Shown here: positions 1 through 8,481 of the stretch, one piece after another
Position numbering within the stretch: the first letter of the stretch is position 1
Layout: the number at the start of each line of letters is the position of its first letter
Assembly: GCA_044222685.1 (NCBI GenBank)
Contig: JBGAMU010000011.1
Span: 20,286-84,285, forward strand
Length of the DNA: 64,000 nucleotides
From: JAEUPI01 sp044222685
GTDB taxonomy: Bacteria; Pseudomonadota; Gammaproteobacteria; Burkholderiales; Burkholderiaceae_C
Reading direction: 5' to 3'
Notes under the pieces: generated by a model
The model's database searches: none
What the model was told of the DNA's origin: nothing
The model's input: only the letters and a program-made list of their open reading frames with translations
Position numbers and translations under genes: made by a program

Positions 1-2545
1 TGCCCTGGGGCGTGCGATCCCGGTAGTACTGCAAGGACGGCTCGAGTTGCCAGACCCCGCCCACCACCGACGAGAGATTGTAAGAGAGCAGCAAACCGTC
101 CAGACTGACGCTCGAGATCGCGGTGGTCGAGAACACGTGGGTGTCGCGGGTCGAGTAGAGGTTCAGGCCGATCAGCTGCGCACTCAGCGAATAGATGTTG
201 CCCGACGCGGCGCGCTCGGTCTCGAATCCGGCGACGCCTGGCACCGGCGGAATGGCGCCGATGCTCGTCAGCTGCAGGCTGGCACCGACCTGCCAGGTCT
301 TGTCCAGCGGCTTGGTCATGCCGATCTGGCCCTGTGTGATGTAGGGCGTGGTCAGCTTGATCTGCTCGCGCAGCGCTTCGACCGTGGTGGCAGGCGGTCC
401 GTTGAGCTTGTCCTGGATGCGCGTGAAGATCTGGCCCGGGTTGGCGATGTCGGCGAAGATGAGGCCGTTGCCGAGTGCGAGCAGGCTCAGCGCACGCTTG
501 TCGTACAGCGCATTGAAGACGGTGGCGTCCTCCATGATCATGGTCGCCTGCACGGTGGCGATGTTCAGGCCCTTGATCGCAATGTCGTAGTCGTACTGCG
601 AGAAGATCGACGCGCCGCCCTTGAAGTAACGCATCTCCAGGCCGACCGCGCGCCGGTCGACCTCGCTGTCGATCTTCTGCTCGATGCCGTACAGCGCCGC
701 GCCGAAGTTCGGCAACAGGCCGTCGGCATCGATCGAGGCGCCGTAGAAATGGCGTTTCGAATCGAAGAACTTGTCGGTCGGCTGGCCGGCCACCGCGCCG
801 AGCTTGATCTTGGGCCGCAGCAGGTAGTTGGCCGAAACCCCGTCGAAGCGGCCCATCACGCCGCCGCCGGTGGGCGACTGCCGGCCGAGGCGCACACCGT
901 AGCCGCCGCTGATCGACTTGTAGTCGAAGTACAGCGCCGACAGGCGGTTCTTGCTCTTGTCGGTGCGCTCGAGGTCGCTGGTGTACGAGTCGCGGAACAC
1001 GAAACGCATGTCGCGGTCGCCGTCGCGCTGTCGCCAGTTGAGGTCGACGTCGTTGAGCAGCTGGCTGGTCTTGTCGGTGCTGAACAGAGGGTCGCCGGAA
1101 ATCTGCGGCAGGCCGGCGACCGGCGAGTCCTTGAAGTCCTGACTGCGGATCTGGCCGTTGCCGCCGAAGTAGTACATCGACACCGATCCCGTCACCGTGG
1201 TTTCGGTCGCCGGGCGCGGGCGGCCTTCGGTGGCCGCCGCCGGCGTGGCCGGCAGCGCAGCGAGTTCGCGTCGCACGCGATCGGTGCCGTCGCCCTGGGG
1301 ATACAGCTGCAGGTAGGTTTCGAACTCGATGCGAGCACGAGCGACATCGCCCGAGCGTGCGCGCGCCACGCCGGCCATCTCTTGCGCGGTGCGGGTGTTG
1401 CGGTTCGGCGGCAGGTTGAGCAGTTCGTTGAGCGCCTCGAGCGCACCTGGGTAGTTCAGTTGCGTCATGGCCGCCTGCGCGGTCGCCAGCAGCGCATTGG
1501 AACGTGTCTCCACTTCGGCCGCACTCAGCACGGGCGGCTCGGCTATTGCGGGCGCAGTGACCGCGGGTGCGGCAGGTGCGACCGGCGGCGGGACAGTCGG
1601 CGCAGGGACCACCGGCGCAGGTGTCGTGGACGGCGCTGGCACCGGCACAGGCACCGGCATCGGACTGGGCGCGGGCGCGGGACCCGGTGGTGGTACCGGC
1701 GTCGGCGCTGCACGCGGCGCGGGAGCCGGTGGCTGTGCTGGAGCGGGAGCGGGTGCCGGGGCAGGCGCTGTGGCGACAACCGCCGGCGCGGCCGGCGCCG
1801 CTGCCACGATGGACGCCTGCGGGAACGCCGACAACTGCTGCAGCACCGCCTCGGCCTGCGTCCGGTTGGTGAAGTGGCCGAGCTGGATCTCGTAGCGGCG
1901 TCGACCGTCGACGATGCGCTCTGCGGTGAACACGTCGTAGTTCTGCAGCCCGCGCGGAATCAACGTCGACAACTGAACGTTCGGCTGGCTCGACGACTGC
2001 AACACGATCACGAACCGGCGGTCGGTCTCGGGCAGCGTCGCGGGTGTGGACTGCGTCGGCGCGTCGCTGGCCGCCACCGCGGGCGCAGGTGCGCGCCGAA
2101 CCGGTGCGCCTTGGGCAGCGGTGACCGCGGCGCCGGCGCCTTCGATGACGACTTCGATGCTGCGATTGCCAGAGCCCGCGCGTACCGTCAGACGGGTCTG
2201 GTCGGCGGTGCGCAGCACGATCTTGCGGGCCCGCTCGCCGCGCTCGATCTCGTCGGCGATCGCCAGCTCGGGCAGGCCCTGCCGGGCGCCGAGGCGCAGC
2301 GTCTGCGTGGCGCGGATGTCGGCGTTCGTCTGCGTGACCAGCGAATAGAAGATCAGCGTCAGGTCGCCCGATCGGGTGGAGACCGCACGCTGGAACTGCA
2401 CCTCGGTGGCGAAGCGCAGTTGCAGGACGGCGTTGCTGCCTTCGCGGCGGACGTCAAACTGATCGATGGTCTGCGCATGGACTGCGCTGTTGCAGGCGGC
2501 CAGGACGGCCATCGTGACGATGCTGGGTCGGAGGAATGGATTCAC
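1..2545 (-). CDS. Outer-membrane beta-barrel protein with SPOR-like and TPR-like periplasmic region (partial)
   Basis: The frame is open from a GTG at 2545 to the window edge, so the C-terminus is missing after about 848 residues. An in-frame stop lies just upstream of the GTG, so no longer start is possible. Residues 1-25 form a signal peptide ending in AHAQ-like residues. Residues about 175-245 resemble a SPOR or related small alpha/beta domain, about 247-345 are a proline/alanine-rich linker, and about 348-440 look like TPR helices. From about 450 on, alternating aromatic and polar strands resemble a porin barrel. It is last in the order cytochrome b, 24-heme cytochrome, 28-heme cytochrome, barrel, 82 bp after the previous gene. 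I infer it is the outer-membrane channel of a porin-cytochrome conduit. The barrel call rests on sequence texture only; the fused periplasmic part is unusual for MtrB-type porins. Confidence 0.75.
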   Translation of the reverse strand, partial: MNPFLRPSIVTMAVLAACNSAVHAQTIDQFDVRREGSNAVLQLRFATEVQFQRAVSTRSGDLTLIFYSLVTQTNADIRATQTLRLGARQGLPELAIADEIERGERARKIVLRTADQTRLTVRAGSGNRSIEVVIEGAGAAVTAAQGAPVRRAPAPAVAASDAPTQSTPATLPETDRRFVIVLQSSSQPNVQLSTLIPRGLQNYDVFTAERIVDGRRRYEIQLGHFTNRTQAEAVLQQLSAFPQASIVAAAPAAPAVVATAPAPAPAPAPAQPPAPAPRAAPTPVPPPGPAPAPSPMPVPVPVPAPSTTPAPVVPAPTVPPPVAPAAPAVTAPAIAEPPVLSAAEVETRSNALLATAQAAMTQLNYPGALEALNELLNLPPNRNTRTAQEMAGVARARSGDVARARIEFETYLQLYPQGDGTDRVRRELAALPATPAAATEGRPRPATETTVTGSVSMYYFGGNGQIRSQDFKDSPVAGLPQISGDPLFSTDKTSQLLNDVDLNWRQRDGDRDMRFVFRDSYTSDLERTDKSKNRLSALYFDYKSISGGYGVRLGRQSPTGGGVMGRFDGVSANYLLRPKIKLGAVAGQPTDKFFDSKRHFYGASIDADGLLPNFGAALYGIEQKIDSEVDRRAVGLEMRYFKGGASIFSQYDYDIAIKGLNIATVQATMIMEDATVFNALYDKRALSLLALGNGLIFADIANPGQIFTRIQDKLNGPPATTVEALREQIKLTTPYITQGQIGMTKPLDKTWQVGASLQLTSIGAIPPVPGVAGFETERAASGNIYSLSAQLIGLNLYSTRDTHVFSTTAISSVSLDGLLLSYNLSSVVGGVWQLEPSLQYYRDRTPQG

Positions 2546-2627
2546 TGATCTTTTCGTTCGAATGAGTGGATGCGTTCAGAAAGAGGTCCCGACGATCGCG
2601 GGGCCGACCGCGCGGGCGATGGCATGG

Positions 2628-5129
2628 TCACCAGCTGCGATAGGGGGTTCCTCGGCTGCCGAGCGGGCGATGGCAACCGGATTGCGAGCAATCCGTGACG
2701 CCGGTGGATCTCTCGTGTGTCAGCGACTTCCTCTCCATGCTGCCGAGGAACGACTGACCGCTCGTGTGGCATCCCTTGCACCAGCCGGCACCGTTGCCCT
2801 GGCTGTTGTTGTGGTTCATCGTCATGGAGCTCCACGACGTGGTGTTGCTATGGCAGGCGTTGCAGTCCATCGCCGCGCCGTTGAGCAGTTGCACCTCGGG
2901 GATGTGGTTGCTCGGCTTGGCCAGCGCACCCTGCGTGCCCTGTGACACGTAGCTGCCGTTGTGGCACAGCTTGCACTGCGTGGCCGTCACCACCGTGTGG
3001 TTCATCGTCACCGCGGTCGAGAAGCTGGCTTGCGAGCGGTGGCATGAATCACACTTCGACACGCCGGTCGTCACCGGGATGTGGGTGCTCGGCTTGCCGC
3101 GCGCCGTGGCACCGTTGTGGCAGGTGTCGCAGGTGCCGGTGCCCACCGCATTGGCGGGCGAGTGGGCGAAGGTCACCGTGGCCCAGCTGGTGGTCGACCG
3201 GTGGCAGCTCTCGCAGTTGCCGGTGATGGTGGCGTGCGTCGCGTTGTTGGGTTTGCCGACGGCGTTGAGGAAGGCGCCGGTGTGGCAGTTCGCGCAGTTG
3301 GTGCTGATCGAATAGTTCGCGTGCAGCCGACCGTTGGCCCAGCTCGTGAAGCTGCCCTTGTGGCACGCGTCGCAATTGGCTGCTGCAGTGATGGCCACCG
3401 TCTGGTAAGGGATGTGATTCGTCGGCCTGCCGTCGGCCGGCGGGTAGCTGCCGGTGTGGCAGCTCGCGCACGCCGCGGTGACCACCATCTGCGTGTGGTT
3501 CCACTTCGTCGGTGTCCACAGCTGCGGGCTCACGTTGTGGCAGCTGAAGCAGTTGACGGTGGTGGGGAAGTGGTTCGCCGGTTTCGGCGTCGCCGCTCCG
3601 CCCGCGCCGTGGCACGACGTGCAGTTGGTCGCCGCGTTGAAGGTGCTGTGGTCGGTGCGGGCGCCGGCCCATGTGGCCGTGCTCTTGTGGCAGCTCTCGC
3701 AGTTGCCGGTCACGGTGGCGTGCGTGGCGTTGTTCGGCTTGCCGACGGCATTGAGATAGGCGCCGCTATGGCAGGTGACGCAGCCGGTGGCGACCGAGAA
3801 GTTGGTGTGGAAGCGCCCGTTGGCCCAGGTCGCGAAGCTGCCCTTGTGGCAGGCGTCGCAATTGGCGGCGGCCGACACCGCGACGGTCTGGTACGGCACG
3901 TGGTTGGTCGGCCGGCCGTCGGCCGGCGGGAAGCCGCCGGGGTGGGAGGTCGCGCAGGCCGCCGGGAAGGTGAACTGGGTGTGGTTCCACTTGGTCGGGG
4001 TCCAGCCGGCCGGGCTGACGGTGTGGCAGCCGAAGCAGTTGGCAGTGGTGGGGAAGTGCGCCGCCGGCTTCGGCGTCGCGGTGCCGCCCGCGGTGTGGCA
4101 GGTGGTGCAATTGGTTGCGGCGGTGAACGCGCTATGGTCGACCCTGGCCCCGCCCCAGGTGCTGGTGGTCTTGTGGCAGCTCTCGCAGTTTCCTGTCACG
4201 GTGGCATGCGTGGCGTTGTTGGGCTTGCCGACCGCGTTGAGGAACGTGCCGCTGTGGCAGGCGGCGCAGCCCGTCGTCACCGCGAAATTTGCGTGGAAGC
4301 GCCCGTTGGCCCAGGTGCTGAAGCTTCCCTTGTGGCAGGCGTCGCAGTTGGCGGCCGCCGCGACCGTGACGGTCTGATAGGGGACGTGGTTCGTCGGCCG
4401 GCCGTCGGCCGGCGGATACGCGCCGCTGTGACAGGTGGCGCATTGCGCCGTCACCACCATCTGCGTGTGATTCCACGCCGAAGGCCGCCAACTGGTGAAC
4501 GTCTTGTGGCAGCTGTCGCAGGACTGGCCGGCATTGGTCGGCATGTGCTGCGCCGGCTTGCCGGTGGCGCGGCCTGCGCCGTGGCAGGTGGCGCAGGTGC
4601 CGGCGACCACGCCAACGTGGTCGAAGCCGGCCGCCGGCGACCAGGCGCTGGTGCGGTGACACGCATCGCACGACGCGCTGGTCTGGATGTGGTTGGACGA
4701 CTTGCCGCCAGCCGTGGAACCGTTGTGGCAGCTCTGGCAGCTGCCCGGCAGCACGCCGGCGTGGGTGAACCTGGCGCCGACATAGGTCTTCGTGTTGTGG
4801 CACGAATCGCAGGTCAGCTGGGCCGGGAAGGTCACGTGGTTCATCGGCTTCACGACGTTGCCTCGCGAGAACCGCAGGCCCGACACGTGGCACGAGGCAC
4901 AGTCTCTCGGCGTGCCCTTGAAGATGCCGTTCAGGTGGCAGGACTCGCAGCGCGTCTGCACGTGCATGCCGGTCAGTGCGAAGCCGGTCTTCAGGTGGTC
5001 GAAGTCCTTGCCGCCCGACATCTGCGCCATGCTGGGCGGGGCCAGCAGCGCCATGGCGAGCCACAGTGCCGCGCCGAATCGAGCCGAGGCCGTTCGCCAC
5101 ATCCATCCCAGTTGAAACAGCTGCTTCAT
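2628..5129 (-). CDS. Exported multiheme c-type cytochrome, 27 CXXCH plus one CX4CH
   Basis: This is an 833-residue protein with a signal peptide (residues 1 to about 36, ending SMAQ). I count 27 CXXCH heme c motifs, one C-terminal CX4CH motif (2670-2690) and one broken motif, CATSH, at 3942-3956. A 162-residue unit carrying six heme sites is repeated in tandem 2.6 times. The ATG at 5129 follows a GGGGA ribosome site and overlaps the stop of the upstream cytochrome gene by 4 bp (ATGA), indicating translational coupling. Beyond the hemes there are many isolated histidines that could be distal ligands. Expected location is periplasm or cell surface, as an electron wire next to the barrel protein at 1-2545. 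No known family name is certain; PCC3-type cytochromes of neutrophilic Fe(II) oxidisers, which have more hemes than MtrA, are the closest match I can recall. Confidence 0.9.
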   Translation of the reverse strand: MKQLFQLGWMWRTASARFGAALWLAMALLAPPSMAQMSGGKDFDHLKTGFALTGMHVQTRCESCHLNGIFKGTPRDCASCHVSGLRFSRGNVVKPMNHVTFPAQLTCDSCHNTKTYVGARFTHAGVLPGSCQSCHNGSTAGGKSSNHIQTSASCDACHRTSAWSPAAGFDHVGVVAGTCATCHGAGRATGKPAQHMPTNAGQSCDSCHKTFTSWRPSAWNHTQMVVTAQCATCHSGAYPPADGRPTNHVPYQTVTVAAAANCDACHKGSFSTWANGRFHANFAVTTGCAACHSGTFLNAVGKPNNATHATVTGNCESCHKTTSTWGGARVDHSAFTAATNCTTCHTAGGTATPKPAAHFPTTANCFGCHTVSPAGWTPTKWNHTQFTFPAACATSHPGGFPPADGRPTNHVPYQTVAVSAAANCDACHKGSFATWANGRFHTNFSVATGCVTCHSGAYLNAVGKPNNATHATVTGNCESCHKSTATWAGARTDHSTFNAATNCTSCHGAGGAATPKPANHFPTTVNCFSCHNVSPQLWTPTKWNHTQMVVTAACASCHTGSYPPADGRPTNHIPYQTVAITAAANCDACHKGSFTSWANGRLHANYSISTNCANCHTGAFLNAVGKPNNATHATITGNCESCHRSTTSWATVTFAHSPANAVGTGTCDTCHNGATARGKPSTHIPVTTGVSKCDSCHRSQASFSTAVTMNHTVVTATQCKLCHNGSYVSQGTQGALAKPSNHIPEVQLLNGAAMDCNACHSNTTSWSSMTMNHNNSQGNGAGWCKGCHTSGQSFLGSMERKSLTHERSTGVTDCSQSGCHRPLGSRGTPYRSW
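3180..3500 (-). repeat. 486-bp tandem repeat, copy 3 (truncated, about 320 bp)
   Basis: Third copy retaining four CXXCH motifs. Similarity ends shortly after the CESCH motif near 3180, where the sequence changes to an unrelated heme-rich tail. The exact edge is approximate. Confidence 0.75.
3501..3986 (-). repeat. 486-bp in-frame tandem repeat, copy 2 (one heme site lost)
   Basis: Second copy of the 162-codon unit. It keeps five of six heme motifs; the first reads CATSH instead of CXXCH because one Cys codon is TCC. Confidence 0.9.
3987..4472 (-). repeat. 486-bp in-frame tandem repeat, copy 1
   Basis: First copy in reading direction of a 162-codon unit inside the 28-heme cytochrome gene. 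It begins at an Asn-His-Thr-Gln block and carries six CXXCH motifs. The same block recurs at 3986 and 3500, and a second anchor (Gly-Arg-Pro-Thr-Asn-His) recurs with the same 486-bp period. Confidence 0.9.
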
Positions 5130-7042
5130 GGTCCCCACCCTGTTGGCTGGCCGCCTGCCAGGCGGCTCGAATGACCCAGGGCCCATCGACCGTCGTCGGG
5201 GCCGGGTTCGTCTCTGATACCGACACGCGTCTTCACGCGCTTCCAGTTCTCGGTCACGTGGCACTGCTCGCACGCCGGGCCGAAGGCACCGTCGTGCGTG
5301 TCGTCGCGGCGGTGGCAGGCAATGCAGTTGGTGCCGGTGTCGGCGGCAGCCTTGCCCTTGGGGGCCGGCCGCGTGTGGCAGGCCTCGCAGGCCACCTTGC
5401 GGTGCGCGCCGTCGAGCACGTATCTCGCGCGGCGGGTGTGGTCGTAGTCCCAGATGCCCCAGGCGCGCGCGTTGTGGCAGCTCTCGCAGGCGGTGCCGAA
5501 CTTGAGCTTGTGCTTGTCGTCCTTCTCGTGGCAGCTGAAGCAGTCACGCGGCGCGTCCTTGTAGCGCGCGGTCTTATGGCAGTCGGCGCACTTCACCGGA
5601 ACGTGTTTGCCCACCAGCGGGAAGCGCGTGGCTGCGTGGTCAAAGCGCGGCACCTTCCAGTCGCGGTCGTTATGGCAGCTCTCGCACTTGGGGCCGAGCT
5701 GGCCCTCGTGCTTGTCGTCCTTCTTGTGGCACGACAGGCAGTCCCTGGGCGTATCGCGATAGTGCTTGAGGTCCTTGTGGCAGTCCTTGCACTGCACCTT
5801 CTTCGCCGCATGCGCGTTGCGCAGCTGGAACTTGGTCTTGTCGTGGTCGAAGCGCTTCACGTCCTTCCAGTCGCGCTCGCTGTGGCACGACTCGCACTTC
5901 GTGCCGAGCGTCGCCTCGTGCTTGTCGTCCTTCTTGTGGCAGCCGATGCAGTCCTTCGGCGCCTCCTTGTAGTTCGTGCTCTTGTGGCAGTCGCCGCACT
6001 TGGTGTCGATGTGCTTGCCCAGCAGCGGGAACTTGGTCTTGTCGTGGTCGAACTTGCCTTTTTCCTTCCAGCTGCTCTCGACGTGGCAGGCCGCGCAGTC
6101 GCGACCCAGGCTGCCCTTGTGGCCCTTGGCGGAGTCGTCGTCCTTCTTGTGGCAGTCGATGCAGGCGGTGCCGACCTTGTCCTTGTAGAGGTGCCCGGTG
6201 TGGCAGTCGGCGCACTTGGTCTGCTTGTGCTTGCCGCGCAGCAGGTACTTGGTGTCGGTGTCGTGGTTGAAGGTGCTCGGCTTCCACGCCTTCACACCGT
6301 GGCAGCTGTCGCACTTGTCGCCGTACAAGCCCTTGTGGCCCTTGTTGCCGTCGTCATCCTTCTTGTGGCAGCCGATGCAGGTGCGCGGCGCGGCCTTGTA
6401 GTCGTCGCCCTTCTTGTGGCAGTCGACGCACTTGGCGTCGGCGTGCTTGCCCTTCAGCGCGAAGCGCGTCTTGTCATGGTCGAACTTGGCCTTCTCTTTC
6501 CAGTCGTTGTCGGTGTGGCAGTCGGCGCACTTGGTGCCGAGCGATCCCTTGTGCACGTCGTCCTTCCTGTGGCACGCGTTGCAGTCCGACGGCGCCTCCC
6601 AGTACTTCTTCTTCGGCTCGTGGCACTTCTCGCAGGCCACCTGCTTGTGCTTGCCGCGCAGCGCGTAGTCAGACTCGTCGTGATCGAACTTCTGCTTGTC
6701 GAAGACGACGATGCGCGCCGCGCGGCCCTTGTGGTCGGTGTGGCAGCTGCGACAGGTCGCCTGCGGCTTCTGTCGCCCGTGGTAGCCGGTGCGCTCACGC
6801 ATGTCGACGCCCACTTCCTTGTGGCAGTCCATGCACAGCCGGTCCTGCGCGTTCTTGTCGAAGCGCACGTGGCACTTCGAGCAGTCCTCTTCCCACTTGG
6901 CGTGCCCCTGGATCAGCTCGCCGGGGCGCAGCACGGACTCGATGTTCTGCGCGGCCGCAGGAACGACCGCGAAGAGCGCGAGCAGCAACGTCCACAGCCA
7001 GCGTAGGCAGGATAGTTGTGGAGTGGCGCGCCACGGTGTCAA
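5126..7042 (-). CDS. Exported multiheme c-type cytochrome, 24 CXXCH
   Basis: This is a 638-residue protein with a signal peptide (about residues 1-32, ending AAAQ) and 24 CXXCH heme c motifs. The protein is lysine/aspartate-rich, with repeats of the form HKKDD followed by a CXXCH about 12 residues on. No ATG fits; the TTG at 7042 has a GAGG ribosome site 6 bp upstream and starts directly before the signal peptide, so I chose it over a longer open frame that would bury the signal. It begins 17 bp after the cytochrome b stop and overlaps the next cytochrome by 4 bp. The highly charged composition suits a soluble periplasmic electron carrier linking the inner membrane to the outer-membrane conduit. 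It has no certain named homologue. Confidence 0.88.
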   Translation of the reverse strand: MTPWRATPQLSCLRWLWTLLLALFAVVPAAAQNIESVLRPGELIQGHAKWEEDCSKCHVRFDKNAQDRLCMDCHKEVGVDMRERTGYHGRQKPQATCRSCHTDHKGRAARIVVFDKQKFDHDESDYALRGKHKQVACEKCHEPKKKYWEAPSDCNACHRKDDVHKGSLGTKCADCHTDNDWKEKAKFDHDKTRFALKGKHADAKCVDCHKKGDDYKAAPRTCIGCHKKDDDGNKGHKGLYGDKCDSCHGVKAWKPSTFNHDTDTKYLLRGKHKQTKCADCHTGHLYKDKVGTACIDCHKKDDDSAKGHKGSLGRDCAACHVESSWKEKGKFDHDKTKFPLLGKHIDTKCGDCHKSTNYKEAPKDCIGCHKKDDKHEATLGTKCESCHSERDWKDVKRFDHDKTKFQLRNAHAAKKVQCKDCHKDLKHYRDTPRDCLSCHKKDDKHEGQLGPKCESCHNDRDWKVPRFDHAATRFPLVGKHVPVKCADCHKTARYKDAPRDCFSCHEKDDKHKLKFGTACESCHNARAWGIWDYDHTRRARYVLDGAHRKVACEACHTRPAPKGKAAADTGTNCIACHRRDDTHDGAFGPACEQCHVTENWKRVKTRVGIRDEPGPDDGRWALGHSSRLAGGQPTGWGP

Positions 7043-7059
7043 TCCAATCCTCGGAGTCG

Positions 7060-8112
7060 TCAGTAGGCGTGCACAGCGAACACGTGGACGACGGCGCTGA
7101 TGACGAGAAGGTAGATGAACGGCAGATGCGCCATGTGCCAGAGCGCGAAGACACGCTCGTACGCCGTGTACTGCGCGACGCGCACCACGGCATTCAGGTA
7201 GTGATCCACCAGGCGCCTGGCGCGCCGCCGGCGGCGCCGAAGATCGTGCGGCGACCACTTGTGGCGCACGGCCATCTGCTCCAGCGGCTTGCGCAGCTCG
7301 ATCACGCATCGCAGATAGGTGAACCATTGCTGCACCGGCAGCCAGGTCACTTGGCGCAGGTGCGTGACCCAGGTGGAGTCGGCGTGCAGTTCGCGTTGCT
7401 CGAAGGCAAGCAGGCGAGCTTCGACCTTGGGCGCGAAGTGAAGGCGCGACCGCGCCGCGTTCTCGACGAAGCCCGCATTCTCGCGCAGTGTGTGCAGCGT
7501 CGTGCGTTCACCGTTCAGTCCACGGTGGACACGCACATAGATGAATCGGCCGATCACCCCGCTGGCCACCACGATGCCCATGCTGTACAGCGCGACGCCT
7601 GCGTTGAGAGACCCGATCTTGAACGTCGAGTGCACAAGGATCAGCCACGGCCCGGTGATGCCCAGGAAGAGATGGAACCAGAACCACCACTTCACCTTGC
7701 CGATGCCGCGCATGAAGCCGACGTACTTGCGAAGCGGGTAGACGAACAGCGCGAGCATCATCGAGCCGCCGGTCACACCGATCCAGTAATTGGTGTCGCC
7801 ATTCACCTTCACGAGACCAAGCTGCGTGATCTCCCAGGCGGCGAACACCAGGGCGCCGAGCAGCAGGTACAGCAACAGGTCCTCGCGCGCTGGGCTGCTG
7901 TCGGCCGACTTGCGTGGGGGAACCGTGGCGTCCAGCTCGGCGTCGGTCTTGTTTGGCTCGAGTTGCGCTACAGCCGGCTTCGCTTGCGGCGCCACGAGTT
8001 CAGCTTGCGGCGTCGTGCCTGCCCGGCGGCGACGGCCACGCGGAAACACGGTCTGATCCAGCGGCTCAGCGCTGGCATCGACGTTCGGATCGATCAGGGT
8101 GGCGGTGTTCAT
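7060..8112 (-). CDS. Inner-membrane cytochrome b / ferric-reductase-like protein
   Basis: The protein has 350 residues. The first 70 or so are hydrophilic and Pro/Ala-rich; after that come several membrane segments. Histidines suited to heme b binding occur in a WFWFHLF...LILVHST segment and in a C-terminal WHMAH...VVHVFAVH segment, giving the paired-His pattern of cytochrome b561 or ferric-reductase-like membrane proteins. An Arg/Lys-rich loop separates them. I chose the ATG at 8112; a TTG at 8145 would add 11 residues. It is first in the operon with the two multiheme cytochromes and the barrel protein. I infer that it exchanges electrons between the quinone pool and the periplasmic cytochrome. 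Which direction electrons flow cannot be told from sequence. Confidence 0.75.
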   Translation of the reverse strand: MNTATLIDPNVDASAEPLDQTVFPRGRRRRAGTTPQAELVAPQAKPAVAQLEPNKTDAELDATVPPRKSADSSPAREDLLLYLLLGALVFAAWEITQLGLVKVNGDTNYWIGVTGGSMMLALFVYPLRKYVGFMRGIGKVKWWFWFHLFLGITGPWLILVHSTFKIGSLNAGVALYSMGIVVASGVIGRFIYVRVHRGLNGERTTLHTLRENAGFVENAARSRLHFAPKVEARLLAFEQRELHADSTWVTHLRQVTWLPVQQWFTYLRCVIELRKPLEQMAVRHKWSPHDLRRRRRRARRLVDHYLNAVVRVAQYTAYERVFALWHMAHLPFIYLLVISAVVHVFAVHAY

Positions 8113-8288
8113 GCGGGGCGAATCAACGCGCCGGTCGGGGTTCAATCGCCCAGCGTGCTCTCAGGTAGATGTGCGGAATGTACTTTTTGCGAAAGACCAT
8201 TGTCGGGTCGGCTTCGCGCTTCTTTGGTGTGAAAAGGTTGCGATCCGAAATGGGCCCCACTGCGAATGCGGGGCCGACAGGCTGGTTT

Positions 8289-8304
8289 CTTAACGGCCGT
8301 TAAG
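8289..8304. promoter_or_regulatory. Perfect 16-bp palindrome CTTAACGGCCGTTAAG
   Basis: This is a perfect inverted repeat, 177 bp upstream of the cytochrome b start. The TTAA cores are 10 bp apart, one less than in the direct-repeat boxes elsewhere in the window, so it may be a different operator or a variant site. Confidence 0.4.
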
Positions 8305-8386
8305 TCAGTCGCAGGCGATGGCCTCGATTCAAATCGCAAAGCAGTGCAATGCCGCCCCTCTGCGGCCCGACAGCGCTTTCAGGCGA

Positions 8387-8400
8387 TTGATTCGAGTCAA
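8387..8400. promoter_or_regulatory. FNR/ANR-like site TTGAT-TCGA-GTCAA
   Basis: It matches the FNR consensus TTGAT-N4-ATCAA at nine of ten defined positions and lies within a longer dyad (GATTGA...TCAATC, 8385-8402). An oxygen-responsive site upstream of an electron-transfer operon is plausible. No -10 element at the standard FNR distance is obvious. Confidence 0.4.
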
Positions 8401-8481
8401 TCACCGTGGGTAGCATCCGGTTGCCAAACCCGTTGTCACGAGAACGCCAATGACCGCGCGGCGCGCTGGGCCATGGCATGA

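Noticed and set aside
47..2548. An 833-codon open frame on the plus strand opposite the barrel protein
   Set aside because: Its product is Arg/Gly-rich with no domain, while the minus strand has a signal peptide and recognisable domains. It is a shadow caused by high GC.
3180..4472. The 486-bp repeats as a mobile or CRISPR-like element
   Set aside because: They are in frame, exactly codon-periodic and encode heme motifs, so they are a coding repeat.
3081..5174. A 697-codon plus-strand frame opposite the 28-heme cytochrome
   Set aside because: Arg/Ala/Val-rich low-complexity product without a ribosome site; the opposite strand has 27 heme motifs.
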